Of a stretch of 64,000 nucleotides of DNA, positions 15,417 to 24,252 are shown one piece after another. Numbering within the stretch: position 1 is the first letter of the stretch; the number at the start of each line of letters is the position of its first letter. The notes under the pieces are model-generated. The model was not told the DNA's origin, did not search any database, and saw nothing but the letters and a program-made list of their open reading frames with translations. Made by a program: the position numbers and the translations under genes. Source of the DNA: Croceicoccus naphthovorans (GTDB taxonomy: Bacteria; Pseudomonadota; Alphaproteobacteria; Sphingomonadales; Sphingomonadaceae); the NCBI RefSeq assembly GCF_001028705.1, contig NZ_CP011770.1:1553501-1617500 (forward strand). The letters run 5' to 3'.

Positions 15417-16216
15417 CGCCTTTTCGCGCCCTTGCGGCATCCTGTTCGCTGGCGTTGATCGCGGCCGGTCTGTCCGGCTGCGACATCAACCAGGCTAGCG
15501 ACGGACGCCCCGCAAGTGCGCGCGAATTCCCGAAGGCCGACCGCCCGGTCTCTGAAACGACAAGCAACCAGTTCTCGACCGAACGCGCGCGCGACGACCG
15601 GAACGAAGCGACGACGGTCATGAACCTGGCGAGCATTGAAAAGGGCATGACCGTGGCCGACATCGGCGCGGGTGAGGGGTACTACACCACCCGCCTTGCC
15701 GAACGGGTTGGCGCTAAGGGCCGGGTGCTGGCGCAGGATATCGATCAGGAGGCACTGGACCGGCTAGCCCTGAGGGTGCAGCGCGAACGGCTCGACAACG
15801 TATCGATCAAGCGCGGCGAGGTTGACGACCCGATGTTGCCGCCCGACAGTTTCGACCGGGTGTTCCTGATCCATATGTACCATGAGGTGGAGGAGCCCTA
15901 CGCGTTCCTCTGGCGGCTCTACCCCGCGTTAAAGCAGGACGGGCAGGTCATAGTGGTGGATTCGGACCGCCCGACGGGAGAGCATGGGACTCCGCCGTCG
16001 TTGTTGTTCTGCGAATTCGAATCGGTCGGGTTCAAACTGGCGGCCTTTATTCGCCGCCCGGAATTGCCGGGCTATTACGCCCGTTTCGAACCGGACGGGG
16101 CCCGCCCCGATCCGATGGATATAGAGCCCTGCGTGCAGGATGTTGCACTGGGGCATGATGCGAAAGAGCCGGAAGAGGAACGCCTCGCCCCGGTCGAAAA
16201 GGAAGCAAAAGCATGA
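15413..16216 (+). CDS. SAM-dependent methyltransferase with lipoprotein signal peptide
   Basis: A 267-residue class I methyltransferase. It begins at TTG, whose last two bases belong to the prfB stop (TTGA), with GGAGG about 10 nt upstream. The first 23 residues form a lipoprotein signal ending in LSGC, so Cys23 would be lipidated. The catalytic domain has SAM-binding motif I VADIGAGEGYYTTRLAERVG and acidic motif II LAQDIDQEALDRL. The family (UbiE-like fold) normally works with SAM in the cytosol, so an exported methyltransferase is odd; the target is unknown. Similar secreted methyltransferase-fold proteins occur in proteobacteria without assigned function. Its stop overlaps the next ATG. 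Confidence 0.8.
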   Translation: MTPFRALAASCSLALIAAGLSGCDINQASDGRPASAREFPKADRPVSETTSNQFSTERARDDRNEATTVMNLASIEKGMTVADIGAGEGYYTTRLAERVGAKGRVLAQDIDQEALDRLALRVQRERLDNVSIKRGEVDDPMLPPDSFDRVFLIHMYHEVEEPYAFLWRLYPALKQDGQVIVVDSDRPTGEHGTPPSLLFCEFESVGFKLAAFIRRPELPGYYARFEPDGARPDPMDIEPCVQDVALGHDAKEPEEERLAPVEKEAKA

Positions 16217-17619
16217 CGTTCAAGGGGCTGCAGCCTATCGTTTATGGCGGCCGCGAAGTCTGGCCGCTGATCGAAGGCGGTAAGGGCGTTTCGGCGACGA
16301 ACCACATGAGTTCGGGCGCATGGGCCGCGGCGGGCGGCATCGGCACGGTTAGCGCGGTGAACGCCGACAGTTATGACGCCGAGGGCAAGATCGTACCGCA
16401 GGTCTATGAGCAGATGACCCGCCGCGAACGCCACGAACAGCTGATCAAGTATGGCATCGAAGGCGGTGTCGAACAGGTGAAGCGTGCCTACGAGATGTCG
16501 AACGGCAAGGGCGCGATCAACATCAACGTCCTTTGGGAAATGGGCGGCGCGCAGGAAATTCTGGAAAATATCCTGGAGCGCACGCCGGGCATGATCACCG
16601 GCGTCACCTGCGGCGCGGGCATGCCGTACAAGCTGGCCGAAATCGCGCAGCGCCACAATGTGAATTACCTGCCGATCATTTCTTCGGCCCGGGCATTCCG
16701 CGCGCTGTGGAAGCGTTCGTACTCCAAGGTGCCCGAACTGATGGCGGCGGTGGTCTATGAAGACCCGTGGCTGGCCGGTGGGCACAACGGTCTGTCCAAC
16801 GCCGAAGACCCGCGCCAGCCGCAGGACCCGTATCCTCGCGTCGCCGAACTGCGCGCCACGATGCGCAAGGAAGGCGTTTCGGAAGACACAGCCATTGTCA
16901 TGGCGGGCGGCGTCTGGTTCCTGCGCGAGTGGGAAAACTGGATCGACAACCCAGAGATCGGCAAGATCGCGTTCCAGTTCGGCACGCGTCCGTTGCTGAC
17001 GCAGGAAAGCCCGATCCCGCAAGGGTGGAAGGACATGCTGCGCACGCTGGAGCCTGGCGATGTGCTGCTCCACAAGTTCTCGCCGACCGGGTTCTACTCT
17101 TCGGCGGTCCGCAATCCGTTCCTGCGCAGCCTTGAGGGCCGGTCGGAGCGTCAGATTCCGTATTCGCGCGTCGAAGCAGGCGATCACACCGTGCAGCTTG
17201 ACGTCGGGGTGAAGGGCAAGAACTTCTGGGTCACGCCGCATGACCGCGATCGCGCGCGGGGCTGGGCCGCCGATGGGCACGACAGTGCGCTTAAAACGCC
17301 GGATGACACCGTGATCTTCGTCGGCGCGGCAGAGCGTGAGATGATCCGCAAGGACCAGGCCGATTGCATGGGCTGCCTTTCGCACTGCGGGTTCTCTTCG
17401 TGGAAGGACCATGGCGATTACACCACAGGCCGCCTTGCCGATCCGCGCAGCTTCTGCATCCAGAAAACCCTGCAGGACATTGCGCATGGCGGTGAGACGG
17501 ACGAGAACCTCGCCTTTGCGGGCCACGCGGCGTATCGTTTCAAGCAGGACCCGTTTTATTCCAACGGCTATACGCCGACGGTGAAGGAACTGGTCGACCG
17601 TATCCTGACGGGGGATTGA
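16213..17619 (+). CDS. nitronate monooxygenase-like flavoprotein (NAD(P)H-dependent flavin oxidoreductase family)
   Basis: A 468-residue TIM-barrel flavoprotein of the 2-nitropropane dioxygenase/nitronate monooxygenase family. Family-like features include TGVTCGAGMPYKLAEIA, LPIISSARAFRAL and the phosphate-binding stretch AIVMAGGVW with FQFGTRPLL. It is longer than typical members (about 320-380 residues), because a C-terminal extension carries a Cys cluster: CMGCLSHC plus a fourth Cys in SFCIQK about 40 residues further on. This could bind zinc or an iron-sulfur cluster (inference). ATGA overlap with the methyltransferase gene and an AAGGAAG site support the start. The physiological substrate is unknown. 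Confidence 0.8.
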   Translation: MTFKGLQPIVYGGREVWPLIEGGKGVSATNHMSSGAWAAAGGIGTVSAVNADSYDAEGKIVPQVYEQMTRRERHEQLIKYGIEGGVEQVKRAYEMSNGKGAININVLWEMGGAQEILENILERTPGMITGVTCGAGMPYKLAEIAQRHNVNYLPIISSARAFRALWKRSYSKVPELMAAVVYEDPWLAGGHNGLSNAEDPRQPQDPYPRVAELRATMRKEGVSEDTAIVMAGGVWFLREWENWIDNPEIGKIAFQFGTRPLLTQESPIPQGWKDMLRTLEPGDVLLHKFSPTGFYSSAVRNPFLRSLEGRSERQIPYSRVEAGDHTVQLDVGVKGKNFWVTPHDRDRARGWAADGHDSALKTPDDTVIFVGAAEREMIRKDQADCMGCLSHCGFSSWKDHGDYTTGRLADPRSFCIQKTLQDIAHGGETDENLAFAGHAAYRFKQDPFYSNGYTPTVKELVDRILTGD

Positions 17620-17640
17620 TGTGCGAAGGGTTGGGGCGGT

Positions 17641-18672
17641 TCAGGCCCAGCCCTCCAGCACCTGATCCAGCGGGCGGTGGCCGTCGGCCCAGACGCGGAT
17701 GTTGGCAATCACCCGCTCACCCGAAGCTGCGCGGCCTTCCTCGGTCGCGCTGCCTAGGTGGGGCTGGGTGATGACATAGGGGTGATCGACAAGCCGCCGG
17801 TCGACCTCTGGCTCGTTCGGAAAGACATCCAGACCCGCGCCCCACAGGCGGCCCGTTTCCAGCGCCTCGATCATCGCTTCGTAGTCGATCAGCTCGCCAC
17901 GCGCGGTGTTCACGATCACGCCGCTGGGCTTCATCAAGCCGATGGCGCGGGCGTCGAGCAGGTTGTGCGTCGCTGCCGTAGCCGGACAGTGGAGGCTGAC
18001 GATGTCGGCGGTCTCCAGCAACTGGTCCAGCGTCGGCACATAGTCCGCACCCAACATCCGTTCGACCGCTTCGGGCAGGCGATGGCGGTTGTGATAGCTG
18101 ACGTTCAGGCCAAAGGCGCGGGCGCGGTGGGCGACGGCCTGACCGATGCGGCCCATGCCGATAATGCCAAGCTTCTTGTCCGCCAGTTTGCGCCCCAGCA
18201 TGGTGGAGGGCGCCCAACCAGACCACTCGCCGCGCCGGATGATCCGCGTCCCTTCGCGCATCCGCCGCATCACGCCGATAATCAGCGCCAGCGTCATGTC
18301 GGCGGTATCTTCTGTGAAAACGCCAGGGGTGTTCGTAACCATGATGCCTTTGGCGCGCGCGGCCTTCAGGTCGATATGATCGGTGCCCGCGCCGAAATTG
18401 GCGATCAGTTTTAGCGAAGGTCCGGCCTGTGCGATCAGATCGCCGTCGATATGATCGGTCACGGTCGGCACCAGCACATCGACCGATCCGACCAGCGCCA
18501 GCATTTCATCACGCGTCAGCGGGCGATCTTCGCGGTTGAGAGTCACATCGAACAGCTCTTCCATCCGCCGTTCCACCGATGGCAGCAGGTGTCGGGTAAC
18601 GCCGACACGGGCGCGCCCCTCTATGCGGCGGTTTTCGGAAGAGGACGGCATGGCATCGGCGCGGTTCGACAT
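17641..18672 (-). CDS. D-2-hydroxyacid dehydrogenase (glyoxylate/hydroxypyruvate reductase-like)
   Basis: A 343-residue NAD(P)-dependent D-isomer-specific 2-hydroxyacid dehydrogenase. The nucleotide fold is marked by LGIIGMGRIGQAVAHRARAF. The catalytic triad is visible as Arg in NTARGELID, Glu in FPNEPEVD and His in TQPHLGSA. The N-terminal ~30 residues before VGVTRHLLP are variable, and a second Met seven codons in is an alternative start. It probably interconverts glyoxylate/glycolate or a related 2-keto acid; the exact substrate cannot be assigned. Convergent with the nitronate monooxygenase-like gene (21-nt gap) and divergent from the SH3 protein gene. Confidence 0.88.
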   Translation of the reverse strand: MSNRADAMPSSSENRRIEGRARVGVTRHLLPSVERRMEELFDVTLNREDRPLTRDEMLALVGSVDVLVPTVTDHIDGDLIAQAGPSLKLIANFGAGTDHIDLKAARAKGIMVTNTPGVFTEDTADMTLALIIGVMRRMREGTRIIRRGEWSGWAPSTMLGRKLADKKLGIIGMGRIGQAVAHRARAFGLNVSYHNRHRLPEAVERMLGADYVPTLDQLLETADIVSLHCPATAATHNLLDARAIGLMKPSGVIVNTARGELIDYEAMIEALETGRLWGAGLDVFPNEPEVDRRLVDHPYVITQPHLGSATEEGRAASGERVIANIRVWADGHRPLDQVLEGWA

Positions 18673-18756
18673 TCTTTAGCCGCTACGTCCACAGCCGGGG
18701 GCAGGTCAAGCCGGACGCTTGCCGATGACCCTGTCGGAGCAGTATGCGCAAAGGCG

Positions 18757-19224
18757 ATGAAACACCTGATCCGTCTTGCCGCGCTGGTCGCGCTTGCCAC
18801 CGTTCCGCTGACCGCTCATGCGGAGGAAGACGTGCCCTACTGGGTATCGCTGCGCGCGGATGAAGCGAACATGCGCGTCGGGCCGAGCGAGGTCTATCCG
18901 ATCGAGTGGGTATATCAGCGCAAGGGTCTGCCGCTGAAAGTCGTGCGCAAATTGAGCGGGTGGCGACTCGTCGAGGACCCGGACGGTGCGCGGGGATGGA
19001 TCGTTTCGCGCTTCCTCACCCTTGAACGCAGCGCCATCGTGATCGGGGACGAGCCCGTCGCGATCCGCGCCGAACCCTCGCGCAAGGGCAAGCTGTTGTG
19101 GCGTGCCGAACCCGGCGTGACCGGATCGCTGGGCGATTGCGCCGATGGGTGGTGCCGCTTTGCGGTGGGCGAAAAATCGGGCTGGATGGCGGCGCACCTG
19201 CTTTGGGGCACGGGCGAGCCATGA
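18757..19224 (+). CDS. secreted bacterial SH3-domain protein
   Basis: A 155-residue protein with a Sec signal peptide (residues 1-22, cleavage after AHA). Two SH3_3/SH3_4-like modules follow: the first has RADEANMRVGPSEVYPIEWVY and GWRLVEDPDGARGWI, the second GDEPVAIRAEP and KSGWMAAHLLWG. Such modules usually bind peptidoglycan or act in the periplasm. AAAGG lies 4-5 nt before the ATG. The prepilin peptidase gene starts 10 nt downstream, so the two are probably on one transcript. No enzymatic motif is seen. Confidence 0.82.
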   Translation: MKHLIRLAALVALATVPLTAHAEEDVPYWVSLRADEANMRVGPSEVYPIEWVYQRKGLPLKVVRKLSGWRLVEDPDGARGWIVSRFLTLERSAIVIGDEPVAIRAEPSRKGKLLWRAEPGVTGSLGDCADGWCRFAVGEKSGWMAAHLLWGTGEP

Positions 19225-19234
19225 GCAGCTGAAC

Positions 19235-19987
19235 ATGGACGGGTCGCTGGTTCTGGCCGGGGCAGGGCTGGGCCTGCTGATCGGTAGCTTCATCGGTGCG
19301 GCGGCCACGCGCCTGCCGCGAGGCGAGAATGTTGTGACGGGGCGGTCGCATTGCGATGCCTGCGGGCGGACACTGGCCATCCGCGATCTGGTTCCGGTAG
19401 CCTCCTACCTCATGAACCGTGGCCAGTGCCGGAGTTGTGGGGGCGCGATCGATCCGGCTCATCTGCTGGCGGAACTGGGCGGTGCGGCGATTGGCGGCTT
19501 GGCGACCGTTTCAGGCGGTACGATTTCAGAGATCGCGATCGCGGCATTGTTCGGTTGGCAATTATTGTTGCTGGCCCTGATCGACCTGCGCCACTATTGG
19601 CTGCCGCCGAAATTGATCGCCTTGCTGGCGGTAACGTCGCCATTGCTGCTCCTGCTCACCCCGCCATCCGGCCCCTATCTTCTGGAACGCCTCGCGGGCG
19701 GTGCGCTCAGCTTCGCCATGCTGGCGGCACCGGCGCTGGCATACCGGGCGATTCGCAAGCGAGAGGGGATGGGCGCGGCCGATCCATGGTTGCTTGGCGC
19801 GATCGGCCTGTGGATCGGTCCGATGGGCGTGGTATCGACCGTAGTGATCGCAGCCGGGTCCGGACTGGCCGCTGCCGTCGTGCTGAAACTAGCGGGCCGC
19901 GATGTCGGCGGGGGCAGCGCGTTGCCGCTGGGGTCGCTGATGGCGGCTTCGGCCTTTGCGGTTTCGTGCGTAACGGCGTTCGCATAG
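19235..19987 (+). CDS. prepilin peptidase (A24, PilD-like)
   Basis: A 250-residue membrane aspartic peptidase that trims and, in PilD, methylates type IV pilin/pseudopilin precursors. The N-terminal cytosolic module keeps both CxxC pairs (CDACG, CRSCG). The two catalytic aspartates are predicted in ALIDLRHYWLPP and in GMGAADPWLL, where the usual G-x-G-D is G-A-A-D. About seven membrane segments follow. The start is the Met before DGSLVLAGAG, which begins the first membrane helix. No pilin or secretion gene is present in the window, so its substrate lies elsewhere. The nuo operon starts 117 nt downstream. Confidence 0.85.
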   Translation: MDGSLVLAGAGLGLLIGSFIGAAATRLPRGENVVTGRSHCDACGRTLAIRDLVPVASYLMNRGQCRSCGGAIDPAHLLAELGGAAIGGLATVSGGTISEIAIAALFGWQLLLLALIDLRHYWLPPKLIALLAVTSPLLLLLTPPSGPYLLERLAGGALSFAMLAAPALAYRAIRKREGMGAADPWLLGAIGLWIGPMGVVSTVVIAAGSGLAAAVVLKLAGRDVGGGSALPLGSLMAASAFAVSCVTAFA

Positions 19988-20104
19988 GGACGGGGTGGAG
20001 GGCCAATGCGTAGGGATAGAGGCGAAAGCCCCCCTTGCGCCACGCGCGCCATATGCCTAGGGCGCTTTTCGCAACCGCAACGCGACTAGCAAAGCGAGTC
20101 TGAC

Positions 20105-20479
20105 TTGGTCGATCTTTCGCAATATCTGCCGATCCTGATTTTCCTCGGGGTCGCGGTGGGGCTCTCCGCCCTGTTCGTCTTTCTGCCCATGGGCGTCGCG
20201 CGCCTGACAGGCACGCACAATCCCGATGCGGAAAAGAACTCGGAGTACGAGTGCGGGTTCCCCGCGTTCGAGGATCCGCGCAGCCAGTTCGACGTGCGCT
20301 TCTACCTTGTCGCCATCCTGTTCATTATCTTCGATCTTGAAGCGGCGTTCCTGTTTCCCTGGGCCGTCAGCCTCGATCTTACCGGATGGCCGGGCTGGAT
20401 CACGATGATGGTGTTCCTTGGCGAACTGGTCATCGGCTTTGTCTATGCATGGAAGATGGGAGCGCTGGAATGGGAGTGA
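20105..20479 (+). CDS. nuoA: NADH-quinone oxidoreductase subunit A
   Basis: A 124-residue membrane subunit of complex I with three helices. It has the conserved [31 protein letters not shown] block whose Cys lies in the loop near the quinone site (only the first 10 residues quoted are diagnostic). The start is TTG (VDLSQYLP follows), with a weak AGCGAG upstream; no in-frame ATG precedes a membrane helix. First gene of the nuo operon; 117 nt of non-coding DNA before it must hold the promoter, though no clear -35/-10 pair is visible. Overlaps nuoB by 10 nt. Confidence 0.94.
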   Translation: MVDLSQYLPILIFLGVAVGLSALFVFLPMGVARLTGTHNPDAEKNSEYECGFPAFEDPRSQFDVRFYLVAILFIIFDLEAAFLFPWAVSLDLTGWPGWITMMVFLGELVIGFVYAWKMGALEWE

Positions 20480-21033
20480 GTGAAAACCTGCCTACGGCCC
20501 AGATGCCTACTGCCAAGCCGGGCGAGGTCCGCCAGCCGGACCAGGACTATTTCCACGCGCTGCAGACCGAGGTGAACGACAAGGGCTTCCTCGTCACCAG
20601 CACCGAGGAGCTTTTCCAGTGGGCCCGCACCGGGTCGCTGTGGTGGATGACGTTCGGCCTCGCTTGCTGCGCGGTGGAGATGATCCACGTGAACATGCCG
20701 CGGTACGACATGGAGCGTTTCGGCGCCGCCCCGCGCGCGTCGCCACGTCAGTCGGACGTGATGATCGTTGCCGGTACGCTGTGCAACAAGATGGCCCCGG
20801 CGTTGCGCAAAGTTTACGACCAGATGTCGGACCCGAAATACGTGATCAGCATGGGTTCGTGCGCGAACGGCGGTGGCTATTACCACTATAGCTACAGCGT
20901 CGTGCGCGGCTGCGATCGAATCGTGCCGGTCGATATCTATGTGCCCGGCTGCCCGCCGACTGCAGAGGCGTTGCTTTACGGCGTGATGCAGTTGCAGCGG
21001 AAGATCCGCCGCGTCGGCACGGTTTCGCGGTAA
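20470..21033 (+). CDS. nuoB: NADH-quinone oxidoreductase subunit B
   Basis: A 187-residue peripheral subunit carrying the terminal [4Fe-4S] cluster N2 that hands electrons to quinone. The cluster ligands are visible as the tandem Cys pair in GLACCAVEM, the Cys in [10 protein letters not shown] and that in [11 protein letters not shown]. The first ~30 residues are a variable extension. The ATG lies inside the last codons of nuoA, a translational coupling typical of this operon. Confidence 0.97.
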   Translation: MGVSENLPTAQMPTAKPGEVRQPDQDYFHALQTEVNDKGFLVTSTEELFQWARTGSLWWMTFGLACCAVEMIHVNMPRYDMERFGAAPRASPRQSDVMIVAGTLCNKMAPALRKVYDQMSDPKYVISMGSCANGGGYYHYSYSVVRGCDRIVPVDIYVPGCPPTAEALLYGVMQLQRKIRRVGTVSR

Positions 21034-21044
21034 GGGGAAGGACG

Positions 21045-21908
21045 ATGGCTGTCCTGCATTCCGCTCCGAAATACGCCTCGAACGAGGGCGTTGGCGATGC
21101 GTTGAAGGCGGCGCTGGGCGACAAGGTCGTCGGCGTGCATGAAGAGCATGGCGAACTGATCTTGACGGTCGCGCGCGCTGCTCTGGCCGATGTGATGCGC
21201 ACGCTGCGCGACGATCACGAATACCAGCAGATGATGGAGATCGCGGGCGTCGATTACCCCAGCCGTGCGGAGCGGTTCGAGGTCAACTACTGCCTGCTTT
21301 CGGTCACCAAGAACCACCGCGTGATCATCAAGATTTCGACCGACGAGGCGACGCCGGTTCCCTCTATCACGTCGATCTGGCCCAACGCGGGCTGGCTGGA
21401 GCGTGAGGTTTTCGACCTTTACGGCGTGCTGTTCGCCGGGAACGAAGACTTGCGCCGGATCCTGACCGACTATGGCTTCGAAGGGCATCCTTTCCGCAAG
21501 GACTTCCCGCTGACCGGCCATGTCGAATTGCGCTATTCGGAAGAAGACAAGCGCGTCGTCTATCAGCCGGTCACGCTGCCGCAGGATTTCCGCAGCTTCG
21601 ATTTCATGAGCCCGTGGGAAGGCGCGGACTACGTGCTTCCGGGTGACGAGAAGGCGGCCGAAACGCCCGCACCGCCGCCGGTCGACAAGCCGCAGACCAC
21701 CGACAAGCCGTCCGACACCGGGGCCGGGGCCAAGACTGACGCGAAGGCGTCGGACAAGGTCAGCGCCGGTGCGCCCGCAGAGGAAACGGGCGGCAAGGAC
21801 GCCGATGCGCCCAAGCCGACCGAAGATCGCCCTGCCAAGGAAGAGCGCAAGGGCAAGACAAAGGATACGCCCGAGGCGACCGAGGTGAAGAAGGAGGACG
21901 GCGAATGA
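21045..21908 (+). CDS. nuoC: NADH-quinone oxidoreductase subunit C with long low-complexity tail
   Basis: A 287-residue protein. Residues 1 to about 200 are the 30-kDa complex I subunit, with [17 protein letters not shown], the [15 protein letters not shown] loop and the C-terminal [12 protein letters not shown]. The last ~85 residues are a Lys/Glu/Asp/Ala/Pro/Thr-rich tail not found in the standard ~200-residue family and likely disordered. NuoC is separate from NuoD here, not fused as in E. coli. Its stop overlaps the ATG of the lipoprotein gene. Confidence 0.95.
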   Translation: MAVLHSAPKYASNEGVGDALKAALGDKVVGVHEEHGELILTVARAALADVMRTLRDDHEYQQMMEIAGVDYPSRAERFEVNYCLLSVTKNHRVIIKISTDEATPVPSITSIWPNAGWLEREVFDLYGVLFAGNEDLRRILTDYGFEGHPFRKDFPLTGHVELRYSEEDKRVVYQPVTLPQDFRSFDFMSPWEGADYVLPGDEKAAETPAPPPVDKPQTTDKPSDTGAGAKTDAKASDKVSAGAPAEETGGKDADAPKPTEDRPAKEERKGKTKDTPEATEVKKEDGE

Positions 21909-22447
21909 AGACCCGTATCGCACTTCTTGGATTGCTGGCGCTGGCCGCCTGCGACCAGCCTGCCGAGGAACCTATCGTCGTCGGCGAAACCCCTGCGGCT
22001 GAGGAAATCAGCTTTGCGCCCGATCAGGTGAAGGTCGATGCGGAGCAGCCCAATGCCGATATCGAATATTCGTACATCGACCTTCTGACGCTGGAACCAG
22101 ACGATGGCGTCGTGATCGCCGATAGCACGAAGGGCGCGGGCTTCTGCACCTTCACCGTCGAGGATGGCGGGGTCGTGCTCTCGGTCGGTGCGCCGACCGA
22201 CGAGGAAAAGGCCGGTGCCGCTGTGGTCCGTCCGAACGGAAAGGCCGCGATGGCGCTCTATGCCCAGAACGACGGCAGCGAATATCTCGTCAACGGTCCG
22301 ATCCTGGAGCGGACGGGTGAAGACGACGGTTTCCCGTACAAGGTGACGATCGTGAAGTCCGACGAAAACGGCGCGGCAACCCTGACGGTCTCTGTGCCCG
22401 AGGGTGAGCGCGATCCCTACAACGGTGTGTGGGCCTGTACGGCATGA
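21905..22447 (+). CDS. putative lipoprotein encoded between nuoC and nuoD
   Basis: A 180-residue protein with a lipoprotein signal ([16 protein letters not shown]; lipidation at Cys16) and an acidic mature part with two further cysteines (GAGFCTF and VWACTA) that could form a disulfide in the periplasm. I recognise no family. It overlaps nuoC and nuoD by ATGA at both ends, so it is tightly translated with complex I subunits. A role in complex I assembly or membrane tethering is possible, but it could also be an unrelated passenger. Confidence 0.75.
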   Translation: MKTRIALLGLLALAACDQPAEEPIVVGETPAAEEISFAPDQVKVDAEQPNADIEYSYIDLLTLEPDDGVVIADSTKGAGFCTFTVEDGGVVLSVGAPTDEEKAGAAVVRPNGKAAMALYAQNDGSEYLVNGPILERTGEDDGFPYKVTIVKSDENGAATLTVSVPEGERDPYNGVWACTA

Positions 22448-23655
22448 GTATGCAGCTGGAACAGTCGCCGACCACCGGCGACGAGGTCATTACCAACTAT
22501 ACGATCAACTTCGGGCCTCAGCACCCCGCGGCGCATGGCGTGCTGCGCATGGTGATGGAGCTTGATGGTGAGATCATCGAACGCGTCGATCCGCACGTCG
22601 GCCTGCTGCATCGCGGGACCGAGAAGCTGATCGAGTACAAGACCTATCTCCAGGCGCTACCGTACTTCGACCGGCTCGATTACTGTTCGCCGCTGGCGCA
22701 GGAATACAGCTACGTTCTGGCCATTGAAAAGATGCTGAACGTAGAGGTGCCGCTGCGCGCCCAGTACCTGCGCGTGCTCTTTGCCGAGCTGACCCGCATC
22801 TGCAATCACATGCTGAACATGGGGTCGCACGTGATGGACGTTGGCGCGATGACGCCGAACCTGTGGATGTTTGAAATCCGCGAGGATTGCCTCAACTTCT
22901 TCGAACGCGCGTCCGGCGCCCGTATGCACAGCGCGTGGTTCCGCCCCGGCGGCGTGCATCAGGATGTGCCGCTGAAGCTGTTGACCGATATCGCCGACTG
23001 GCTCGACAATCGTCTGCCCGGCTTGTTCGAGGATGCGATCAGCCTTGTTGCCGACAACCGCATCTTCAAGCAGCGAAACGTCGACATCGCGGTGGTTTCC
23101 AAGGCCGACGCGCTGGCATGGGGCTTTTCCGGCCCGATGATCCGCGCCGCCGGCATCCCGTGGGACTTGCGCAAGAGTCAGCCCTACGACGTGTACGACC
23201 GGATCGATTTCGAAGTTCCGGTGGGCACCAACTCCGACTGCTACGACCGGTTCATGGTCCGTGTCGAAGAGGTTCGCCAGTCGGCCAAGATCATGAAGCA
23301 GTGCCTGCGCGAGATGCCCGAAGGGCCGATTGCCAGCCTCGACCGCAAGGTTTCGCCGCCCAAGCGTGCCGAGATGAAAAGCTCGATGGAAGCGCTGATC
23401 CATCACTTCAAGCTCTATACAGAGGGCTTTCACGTCCCCGCGGGCGAGGTTTATGTCGCCACCGAAAGCCCCAAGGGCGAGTTCGGTGTCTACCTTGTGT
23501 CCGATGGATCGAACAAACCCTATCGCTGCAAGATCCGGCCGACTGCGTTCAGCCACCTTCAGGCGATGGACATGATGTGCAAAGGCCACATGCTGCCCGA
23601 CGCGACCGCCATTCTGGGCGCGATCGACGTCGTTTTCGGGGAGTGCGACCGGTGA
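22444..23655 (+). CDS. nuoD: NADH-quinone oxidoreductase subunit D
   Basis: A 403-residue 49-kDa-type complex I subunit that forms the quinone-binding cavity with NuoB. Diagnostic sequence includes [14 protein letters not shown] near the N-terminus (the His region of the quinone site), [16 protein letters not shown] and [11 protein letters not shown], and the C-terminal [13 protein letters not shown]. Length is normal. The ATG lies four bases before the end of the lipoprotein gene, and the stop overlaps the GTG of the next small gene. Confidence 0.97.
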   Translation: MSMQLEQSPTTGDEVITNYTINFGPQHPAAHGVLRMVMELDGEIIERVDPHVGLLHRGTEKLIEYKTYLQALPYFDRLDYCSPLAQEYSYVLAIEKMLNVEVPLRAQYLRVLFAELTRICNHMLNMGSHVMDVGAMTPNLWMFEIREDCLNFFERASGARMHSAWFRPGGVHQDVPLKLLTDIADWLDNRLPGLFEDAISLVADNRIFKQRNVDIAVVSKADALAWGFSGPMIRAAGIPWDLRKSQPYDVYDRIDFEVPVGTNSDCYDRFMVRVEEVRQSAKIMKQCLREMPEGPIASLDRKVSPPKRAEMKSSMEALIHHFKLYTEGFHVPAGEVYVATESPKGEFGVYLVSDGSNKPYRCKIRPTAFSHLQAMDMMCKGHMLPDATAILGAIDVVFGECDR

Positions 23656-23876
23656 GGCTGAATTCTACCGAGCAAGTGAGCGTTCTGGCCGCGACCACGG
23701 GCCTTATCCTGATCGCCTTCTATTTCCTCGCCCTGTACCTCGGCGCGGATACCGCCGACTGGTTGCCCGACGTTATCGCCTGCATCGCGGGGTTTGAACT
23801 CTACATGTTCGGCCAGGCACACTGGGAAGCGTTCAAGCGCAAGCGGGCCAGAAACGGGGGCGATCCGCGTGGCTGA
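23652..23876 (+). CDS. small membrane protein inside nuo operon
   Basis: A 74-residue protein starting at GTG, whose last two bases open the nuoD stop (GTGA). It has two hydrophobic helices (about residues 8-30 and 36-52) and ends in a basic tail (KRKRARNGG). No family recognised. It also overlaps the next gene's GTG by 8 nt. The chain of overlaps argues that it is translated. Function unknown; the location suggests an accessory role to complex I. Confidence 0.68.
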   Translation: MRLNSTEQVSVLAATTGLILIAFYFLALYLGADTADWLPDVIACIAGFELYMFGQAHWEAFKRKRARNGGDPRG

Positions 23877-24252
23877 AGTTCTTGAAACCGAAACCGCCGC
23901 GCGCAGTCTGACCGACATCGCGCGCGCCATGATCGATGCCTACAACGCGCAGGACGCCGATGCCTATGTCGCGTTCATGACCGAGGACGCGTGCGAGGCG
24001 AACTATCGCGGCGATGTCGTGCGCAAGGGACGCGAAGGCACGAGCACGGGTCTGGCCGCCGCATTCGCGCGCTGGCCGCAGAACCGGGCCGAAATCGTCT
24101 CGGCGCAGGAAGTCGGCAACTACGTCCTCTTCCGCGAACACGTGACGCGCGGCCCCGCGACCGACGGGTCCGACCTTGTCGAACCGTTCGAGGTGGTCGC
24201 GATCTATTCTTTCGAGGGCGACAAGTGCGCCCGCGTGGAGTTCGTCCGCTAA
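23869..24252 (+). CDS. NTF2-like/SnoaL-fold protein inside nuo operon
   Basis: A 127-residue soluble protein with the pattern of the NTF2-like superfamily: an N-terminal helix AMIDAYNAQDADAYVAFM followed by strand-rich sequence ending FEVVAIYSFEGDKCARVEFVR. In this superfamily the cavity may bind a small ligand or have isomerase/hydrolase activity; no catalytic residue can be assigned. GTG start overlapping the preceding small gene; the stop overlaps nuoE by one base (TAATG). Its presence in a nuo operon is unusual compared with the textbook gene order. Confidence 0.75.
   Translation: MAEVLETETAARSLTDIARAMIDAYNAQDADAYVAFMTEDACEANYRGDVVRKGREGTSTGLAAAFARWPQNRAEIVSAQEVGNYVLFREHVTRGPATDGSDLVEPFEVVAIYSFEGDKCARVEFVR

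Noticed and set aside
16075..17526. Open frame of 483 codons opposite the nitronate monooxygenase-like gene
   Set aside because: Antisense shadow without motif or start context; the plus-strand gene is clear.
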